NCBI GenBank assembly: GCA_021797415.1
Contig: JAJZZT010000263.1
Span: 1-9,762 of the forward strand
Length of the DNA: 9,762 bases
Reading direction: 5' to 3'
DNA from: Bacillota bacterium
GTDB lineage: Bacteria > Bacillota > Bacilli > Alicyclobacillales > SLC66
In this document: in pieces, positions 5,591-9,762 of the stretch
How the letters are laid out: each line of letters opens with the position of its first letter
Numbering within the stretch: the first letter of the stretch is position 1
Made by a program: the position numbers and the translations under genes
Notes under the pieces: model-generated
The model's database searches: none
Told to the model about the DNA's origin: nothing
Seen by the model: the letters and a program-made list of their open reading frames with translations, nothing else

Positions 5591-5660
5591 CCCCTGTCGT
5601 CTTACTCAAGCAGCAGGGGGTTCAGAAAGGAGGCCCGAAATGTCGTTTTCCCTCAATTAG
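5591..5660 (+). other. Hairpin, strong ribosome-binding site and six-residue mini-ORF
   Basis: CCCCTG (5591-5596) pairs with CAGGGG (5614-5619), with an inner CTT/AAG pair. AAAGGAGG (5626-5633) follows, and 6 bases later ATG opens the ORF MSFSLN, ending in TAG at 5658-5660. The end overlaps the stop of the SLH gene on the other strand. The site is as good as any in the window, yet serves almost nothing. It may be the truncated front of a second small gene like the one at 5342, or a chance match. Confidence 0.35.
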
Positions 5661-7915
5661 CCCGTTTGGCCTGCTTGAAACTGCAGCGCGGCTACCACGG
5701 CGACGGCGGCCTGGGCGACCGTGAGCGGACGCGCTCCGTCCCAGTTTCCGCTTTGCGGTGCGATCAGGCCAAGACGCGACGCGATCGCTGCGTCTCCCCG
5801 ATCGTTTGCAGGGATGGCGGATGTGTCGTGAAAGGGCAACTGGAACAGCCCGCTCTCTCCGGCGAGATCCTGGTATCCGAGATAGGCGACCAGCCAGCGT
5901 GCGGCGTCATTGCGTGTGAGCGGTTGGTTTGGATGGAAGGCGCCGCCGGGTTGCAGGATGCCGTCTTGCACGGCCTGCTGGACGGCGGAGTAATCCGGAC
6001 TGTCCGGCGAGACATCCGAGAATGCCTGCGCCTGCTGGTTGCCCATTGCGAAGTGGTTGCCTGCCTTCACGAGCAGCGTGATGAACGCTCCGCGCGTCAC
6101 CGTGGCGTCGGGGTGCACCCTGCCTTTTTGCACCGCAAGCGCACCGCTTCGTATGAGCAGGAGCATCGCCTGTTCGCCAGCGTGTCCCTTGATGTCGGCC
6201 GGTATGGAACTGTCTGTCGTCTGAAAGGATTGCCACTGGCCGGTCTCGGCGTTGAGAAATTGCGATGGACCGGACGGCATGGGGACATAGACCAGTATGG
6301 CCTGCGATGAGAATGTCCACGGATTTTTCCCCGCCGTGTAGGTGGACGACGATACGGACGGGTTTTGGCGCAGGGGCAGCACGTATTCCAGGTGCACGGG
6401 CTGCTTTTTGGCGTACGCTTCTTGCGCCTGCGCGAGCGGGATCACTTTGCCCGGCGCCGGGGTGATGGACGGCGTTTGGGGAAAGCCGGTAAAATACCCC
6501 GTTACCGTGCCGGTCGAACGGTCCAGCATGACTTGGACGACCGCGTTTTGTACGGGAATGCCGTGGTCTAAAAAGATGAAAGAGCGGTTGGCGCTGCCCG
6601 GTTGTCCGAATCCCATCGCTGGACGCTGCGCGAGAGCGCCCGTGGATTGTGGGTTGAGTTTTTCGACGTAAGCTGTGGCGATGGCCGTGAGCCGGCTGCT
6701 GGACAGGCTGCGCGCGTGCGCCGTCGCGCCGGCGCCCTGCGGCGCAGATATTCCGGAGGATGACTGGTAGAAAAACTGGTTCATGTTCAAAATCGTGTGC
6801 CACAGGGGATCGACGGTGACGGAGTAAGACGGCTTTCCGGCTAGCTGGAAGGTGAAATTCCAAATGAGCGAAGAAGTGCCGGAAGGGGTTTTCATGAAGG
6901 GCGACTGATTGCTGTTCACCAGTGTGCAGCCCGCGGGGACCGCCGCTTTGGCCAACGCCTCGGACTGCTGTTTTGACAGCGGCTTGCGGTGCGCGTAGGG
7001 TAATTGGGTTGGGCCGCCTTTCACGAACGGCGTATAGGGCGCGACGGGCGCCAATGGCTGGCCGTATGCATTCAGGGCCTCGGCTGTCGAGGCGGAGATC
7101 CAAGGGACGGGTTGCGTGATTGCTTCGCCGATCGACAGGTCGGGAGCATTTGTCGTGGGTTCGTAGGCGAGCACGTTCGATCCGGACATCATGGCAAACG
7201 GATTAAAGGGCGCCACGTACATCAGGCTGAGTTGCAGCGCCTTGATGTAGGACTGCTCGGCCGTCGGCTGCGGCTGCACGTACGCGGGGGGAGCGGGCAG
7301 TACCGCGTTTTGCCAGTCAGACTGGTAGCCCACGAGTTGGCCCTCTGCGTTGAGCGAGACGGTGGCGCTCTGAAATGCGACCGGGAAGCCGTGCACACTG
7401 TTCTCGAAAGTCAATGAGTACCGAACCGAGTTGGTCAGTGCCCACCCCCATCCATTGGACTGGATCAGGGTCAACTGCGCATGCCGGGGATTCAGCCTGG
7501 CGAGCCAAGTGCTTGCGATGTGGTCCACCGCGCTTTGTGACAGGGCGTGTGCGGGCGGGAACTGGAGCGTCGCACGGTACCGGGAATACTGCACAATCTG
7601 TCCTGTCCGGGCGTCCACCGTGGCCTGGACCGAGCCGATCGGTCCCTGTAACGACGAGGTCTGCGGTTTTTGGAACATGACCGTATAGACCTGTCCGTAT
7701 CCGGGTGAGAAGTAAGACTGCGAAAAGGTTCCCGTCGCGATGTAGCCCTTCGGGATCGGGAGCAGTTTCTGCGCGATCGTCTGAGCCTGCGCGCCGGTGA
7801 GGCCTCCCGCGGCGCTGTGCGTCTGTGCGCCGCTTTGCGCAAACGCGGCTCCCGGCGCCAGTGCCAAAAGCAGGGCAAGCGCGGACGCCCGAGCGATGTT
7901 CATGCGGTTGTTCAA
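5657..7915 (-). CDS. SLH-domain cell-surface protein with YcdB/YcdC-type repeats
   Basis: This is a secreted protein of about 752 residues. The start chosen is TTG at 7915, because AGAGGGGG (7926-7933) lies 10 bases upstream; the ATG at 7903 would be 22 bases from it. The signal peptide ends AFA-Q at 26/27. Two long repeats follow (about 37-287 and 311-567) with VDARTGQIVQYS, VSLNAEGQLVGY, VMLDRSTGTVTGY and FLNAETGQW strands, as in YcdB/YcdC (DUF4901, PepSY-like) domains of spore-formers. Three SLH domains close the protein (about 573-618, 632-681, 694-743). SLH1 keeps TRG and SLH2 has TRND, but SLH3 has TVAQ, so it may bind cell-wall polysaccharide poorly. The protein is probably attached to the wall through pyruvylated polymer. 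Its function is unknown; PepSY-like repeats often inhibit or fold proteases, but no protease is seen here. Confidence 0.85.
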   Translation of the reverse strand: MNNRMNIARASALALLLALAPGAAFAQSGAQTHSAAGGLTGAQAQTIAQKLLPIPKGYIATGTFSQSYFSPGYGQVYTVMFQKPQTSSLQGPIGSVQATVDARTGQIVQYSRYRATLQFPPAHALSQSAVDHIASTWLARLNPRHAQLTLIQSNGWGWALTNSVRYSLTFENSVHGFPVAFQSATVSLNAEGQLVGYQSDWQNAVLPAPPAYVQPQPTAEQSYIKALQLSLMYVAPFNPFAMMSGSNVLAYEPTTNAPDLSIGEAITQPVPWISASTAEALNAYGQPLAPVAPYTPFVKGGPTQLPYAHRKPLSKQQSEALAKAAVPAGCTLVNSNQSPFMKTPSGTSSLIWNFTFQLAGKPSYSVTVDPLWHTILNMNQFFYQSSSGISAPQGAGATAHARSLSSSRLTAIATAYVEKLNPQSTGALAQRPAMGFGQPGSANRSFIFLDHGIPVQNAVVQVMLDRSTGTVTGYFTGFPQTPSITPAPGKVIPLAQAQEAYAKKQPVHLEYVLPLRQNPSVSSSTYTAGKNPWTFSSQAILVYVPMPSGPSQFLNAETGQWQSFQTTDSSIPADIKGHAGEQAMLLLIRSGALAVQKGRVHPDATVTRGAFITLLVKAGNHFAMGNQQAQAFSDVSPDSPDYSAVQQAVQDGILQPGGAFHPNQPLTRNDAARWLVAYLGYQDLAGESGLFQLPFHDTSAIPANDRGDAAIASRLGLIAPQSGNWDGARPLTVAQAAVAVVAALQFQAGQTG

Positions 7916-7981
7916 ACTATGTAAACCCCCTCTGTCAAACTGCCGCGCGTGAACGCGGAAGAACGCGCAGGATTGCGGCGC

Positions 7982-8008
7982 CGGACCGGCGGGACGAGGA
8001 CCGGTCCG
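7982..8008. repeat. 8-bp hairpin in the SLH gene leader
   Basis: CGGACCGG (7982-7989) and CCGGTCCG (8001-8008) are perfect inverted repeats with an 11-base loop. They lie between coaA and the SLH gene, in what would be the 5' untranslated region of the SLH message. The role is unknown; mRNA stabilisation is common for long surface-protein leaders. Confidence 0.4.
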
Positions 8009-8060
8009 TGCGCGCGACACGCGGCGGGTGTATTCCGGCCGGCGTGCAATCCAGTACATA

Positions 8061-8066
8061 AATATA
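8061..8066 (-). promoter_or_regulatory. Possible -10 box for the SLH gene
   Basis: The minus strand reads TATATT, 5 of 6 matches to the -10 consensus, inside a short AT-rich patch (about 8055-8117) of otherwise GC-rich DNA. No acceptable -35 is found 16-18 bases upstream. If used, the leader would be about 140 bases. It is the best candidate in the 248-base gap between coaA and the SLH gene. Confidence 0.3.
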
Positions 8067-8163
8067 GACGAAATGGAAAGGAAAAAGTTTCATGGGTTGC
8101 AAACAATATTTTTCCTGAGTGGGGGAATGGCCAGAGGGACGGGCGGGGATGCGATCGACCCCG

Positions 8164-9123
8164 TCACAGCTTGCGCAGATTGACGCCCAGCACGGCGTGG
8201 TGTTCACCTTTTTGCAGGATGAGATCGGCGCGGTTGCGGGTGGGAGCGATATTCTCCCTGAGGTTGAGGCCGTTGATCCGGTCCCAGATGTCGCCGGCCA
8301 CCCGGACGGCCTCCTCTTGTGAGAGGCTCGCGTAGCGCCGGAAATACGACCGCTCCATACGAAACGCGGTGACGCGCAGGGTCTGGAAGCGCTCGATGTA
8401 CCAGCGGCGGGCGTGGCTCTCCGGCGCGTCGACATAGATGGAGAAGTCGAAGAAATCGGAAACAAAAACAGGGGGAATCTGTCCCAAACCGCGCGAGACG
8501 CCGGTCTGCAGGACGTTCAGCCCTTCGAGGATCATGACGTCGGGCCGACGGATGACGAGGCGTTCGTCCGGAAGTATGTCGTATTCCAGGTGCGAATACA
8601 CAGGCGCCTCCACCTCCGGGCGGCCGGATTTTACGTCCGACAGAAAGCGGATCAGCCGTTTGATGTCGTAGCTCTCCGGGAAGCCCTTGCGATCCATGAT
8701 GCCGCGCTGTTCTAGGACGCGGTTGGGGTACAGGAAACCGTCCGTCGTCACCAGATCGACCTTCGGCGCGCCGGGCCCGCGCGCGAGCAGCGCCTGGATG
8801 ATGCGCGCCGTCGTGCTCTTGCCGACCGCCACGCTGCCGGCGATGCCGATGATGTAAGGCACCTTGTGGGCGGCCGTGCCGAGAAAAACGTGCGTCGCCT
8901 CAAACAGCCGCTGCGCCGCCATCACGTAAAGGTGCAGCAGACGGGCGAGCGGGAGATAGATCTGCGAAACCTCGTCGAGCGACACCGGTTCGTTCAGGCC
9001 GCGCAAGGCGGCGAGTTCCGTTTCTGACAGGACGAGCGTGGACGATTCGCGCAGCGCCGCCCATTCCTCGCGATTGAAGTGTATGTATGGGGAAAATCTG
9101 CTGGCTGTCTGGAGTTCGTTCAT
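8164..9123 (-). CDS. coaA: Pantothenate kinase, type I
   Basis: It phosphorylates pantothenate with ATP, the first and usually rate-setting step of coenzyme A synthesis, in the cytosol. The 319 residues equal the usual length of bacterial CoaA. The P-loop is GSVAVGKST (96-104). TTDGF (126-130) carries the Asp that corresponds to the catalytic Asp127 of E. coli, and YSHLEYD (176-182) carries the substrate-contacting His. ILEGLNVLQ (198-206) and RRWYIERF (239-246) are family signatures. Arg107 matches the position used for CoA feedback in the E. coli enzyme. The ATG at 9123 starts the conserved MNELQ...[11 protein letters not shown] region; only a modest GGGGTGGG lies upstream. It is divergent from the nucleotidyltransferase gene and 248 bases ahead of the SLH gene. 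No sharp terminator separates those two. Confidence 0.95.
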   Translation of the reverse strand: MNELQTASRFSPYIHFNREEWAALRESSTLVLSETELAALRGLNEPVSLDEVSQIYLPLARLLHLYVMAAQRLFEATHVFLGTAAHKVPYIIGIAGSVAVGKSTTARIIQALLARGPGAPKVDLVTTDGFLYPNRVLEQRGIMDRKGFPESYDIKRLIRFLSDVKSGRPEVEAPVYSHLEYDILPDERLVIRRPDVMILEGLNVLQTGVSRGLGQIPPVFVSDFFDFSIYVDAPESHARRWYIERFQTLRVTAFRMERSYFRRYASLSQEEAVRVAGDIWDRINGLNLRENIAPTRNRADLILQKGEHHAVLGVNLRKL

Positions 9124-9326
9124 CGTCCTGCGTCCCACCCCGTGACGTGCATGAGCGGCGCCGCACAGTCGCCGCATCTGTACGATGCCACAGCCCTGGC
9201 GCAAACACAAGTGCCGGGACTGTGCGGGACTTGGGCAATTTACCCGGATGCGGGGTGCGCCAATGACATTTTTGTGTCGCGGCGATCACCTTTCGTTCCC
9301 ATTGGACTATCAGGATTAAGTTCCAC

Positions 9327-9354
9327 TGGACACAAGACAATATGTGTGTATTAT
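9327..9354 (+). promoter_or_regulatory. SigA-like promoter for the nucleotidyltransferase operon
   Basis: TGGACA (9327-9332) and TATTAT (9349-9354) each match 5 of 6 consensus bases, with a 16-base spacer. Transcription would start near 9361, directly at the GGAGG ribosome-binding site of the leader ORF, so the 5' leader would be only about 12 bases. Confidence 0.55.
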
Positions 9355-9372
9355 GATTCTTGGAGGAATCTT

Positions 9373-9417
9373 ATGGATTGTGGCGGCGCCAGAATCGAGG
9401 AGGATGAAACGGGGTGA
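9373..9417 (+). CDS. 14-residue leader peptide, translationally coupled
   Basis: ATG at 9373 follows GGAGG (9362-9366) at 6 bases and opens MDCGGARIEEDETG. The TGA at 9415-9417 overlaps the GTG start of the nucleotidyltransferase (9414-9416) by two bases. The second ribosome-binding site, AGGAGG (9398-9403), lies inside this ORF. Ribosomes ending here could restart on the GTG, so the leader may set expression of the next gene. The peptide has an acidic end and no repeated codon of the attenuator kind. Confidence 0.4.
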   Translation: MDCGGARIEEDETG

Positions 9418-9762
9418 GTCGTGCACCGCATGCTGTGATTCTGGCCGCAGGGATGTCGCGGCGTTTGCGCCCGCTGACGGAGGAACGCCCGAAGTGCCTG
9501 CTTCAGGTGGGCGCGCGCACCATACTGGATTGGCAATTGCACGCATTGTACGCGATCGGCGTCCGGAACGTGGCTGTCGTGGTCGGCTACAAAAGGGAGC
9601 AAATCAAGGAACATGTGTTAGCGCGCTGGTCTCATCTGAACTTTTCTTTCATAGAAAATATTGACTATGAAACGACCAACACTCTGTTCTCTCTGGCGTA
9701 CGCGCTGGCGGTGCTTCCGCAGGGGGATTTCTACTATCTGAACGCCGATGTCGTCCTGCACC
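9414..9762 (+). CDS. LicC-like nucleotidyltransferase (partial)
   Basis: The gene runs off the window after 116 codons. The N-terminus has the nucleotidyltransferase signature: LAAGMSRRL (10-18) with PKCLL (26-30) for NTP binding, and LNADVV (109-114) with the metal-binding Asp112. ENIDYETTNTLFSL (81-94) resembles the ETTN..YSL segment of phosphocholine cytidylyltransferases (LicC type) and of related inositol-phosphate or sugar-phosphate enzymes. It would therefore activate choline phosphate or a sugar phosphate for surface polymers or phospholipid head groups. AGGAGG (9398-9403) lies 10 bases before the GTG, which overlaps the stop of a short leader ORF. The exact substrate cannot be told without the C-terminal half and the following genes. 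Confidence 0.85.
   Translation, partial: MSRAPHAVILAAGMSRRLRPLTEERPKCLLQVGARTILDWQLHALYAIGVRNVAVVVGYKREQIKEHVLARWSHLNFSFIENIDYETTNTLFSLAYALAVLPQGDFYYLNADVVLH

Noticed and set aside
8073..8183. 36-codon ORF starting MERKKFHGLQ
   Set aside because: It has no ribosome-binding site and it overlaps the end of coaA. Its AT-rich start looks like promoter DNA.
9215..9231. Direct repeat CGGGACT, 10 bp apart, between coaA and the nucleotidyltransferase
   Set aside because: Seven bases in GC-rich DNA are too short to claim a regulator site. Nothing else supports it in the 9124-9326 stretch, where I see no gene.
9079..9372. Longer in-frame extension of the leader ORF
   Set aside because: It would begin inside coaA on the opposite strand and cross the promoter. 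The ribosome-binding site and promoter point to the ATG at 9373.
1..9762. tRNA, rRNA, CRISPR array, insertion sequence or riboswitch
   Set aside because: I saw no cloverleaf sequence, regular spacer array, transposase or recognisable aptamer on either strand. A covariance-model search would be needed to exclude small RNAs.

Overview
The window is GC-rich (about 60 percent by eye) bacterial DNA with compact operons, Shine-Dalgarno-led starts and GTG/TTG starts. An FGGY gluconokinase, a CoaA-type pantothenate kinase, an S-layer-homology (SLH) protein with YcdB/YcdC-type repeats and a DUF2325-like protein together suggest a high-GC Firmicute of the Bacilli, perhaps near the Alicyclobacillaceae. 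That placement is inference from gene content, not from a marker gene.

Left part (1-2732). The 3' end of a TDT/SLAC1-type membrane transporter is followed by a small secreted protein of unknown function (470-1129). On the minus strand lie an aldo/keto reductase (1408-2391) and, downstream of it, a possible 54-residue single-helix membrane protein (1109-1273) whose end overlaps the end of the secreted-protein gene. The reductase has an unusual upstream region: a TATAAT box, a perfect 16-bp palindrome just past the expected transcription start, and three tandem 22-bp units running up to the ribosome-binding site. Next to it is an AT-rich island (about 2564-2725) with repeats spaced 20 bp apart, which is probably the promoter region of the next gene.

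Middle part (2733-5656). A membrane-anchored protein of unknown function (2733-3248) precedes a gluconokinase (gntK, 3357-4916), which ends in a hairpin plus T-run terminator. Then comes a 5'-shortened DUF2325-like ORF (5016-5240). After it is an unlisted 53-codon ORF (5342-5503) with an extended -10 promoter, a leader able to pair with its own very strong ribosome-binding site, and a 10-bp hairpin after its stop. This layout resembles type I toxin genes. A strong ribosome-binding site in front of a six-residue mini-ORF (5640-5660) follows.

Right part (5657-9762). An SLH protein with YcdB/YcdC-like repeats (5657-7915) lies downstream of pantothenate kinase coaA (8164-9123), both on the minus strand. 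Divergent from coaA, a good SigA-like promoter drives a 14-codon leader ORF. Its stop overlaps the GTG start of a LicC-like sugar/choline nucleotidyltransferase that runs off the window.

The genes do not form one pathway. They cover coenzyme A synthesis, gluconate use, redox metabolism and the cell surface. The least explained material is the toxin-like locus at 5269-5550, the reductase leader and the two orphan membrane or secreted proteins.
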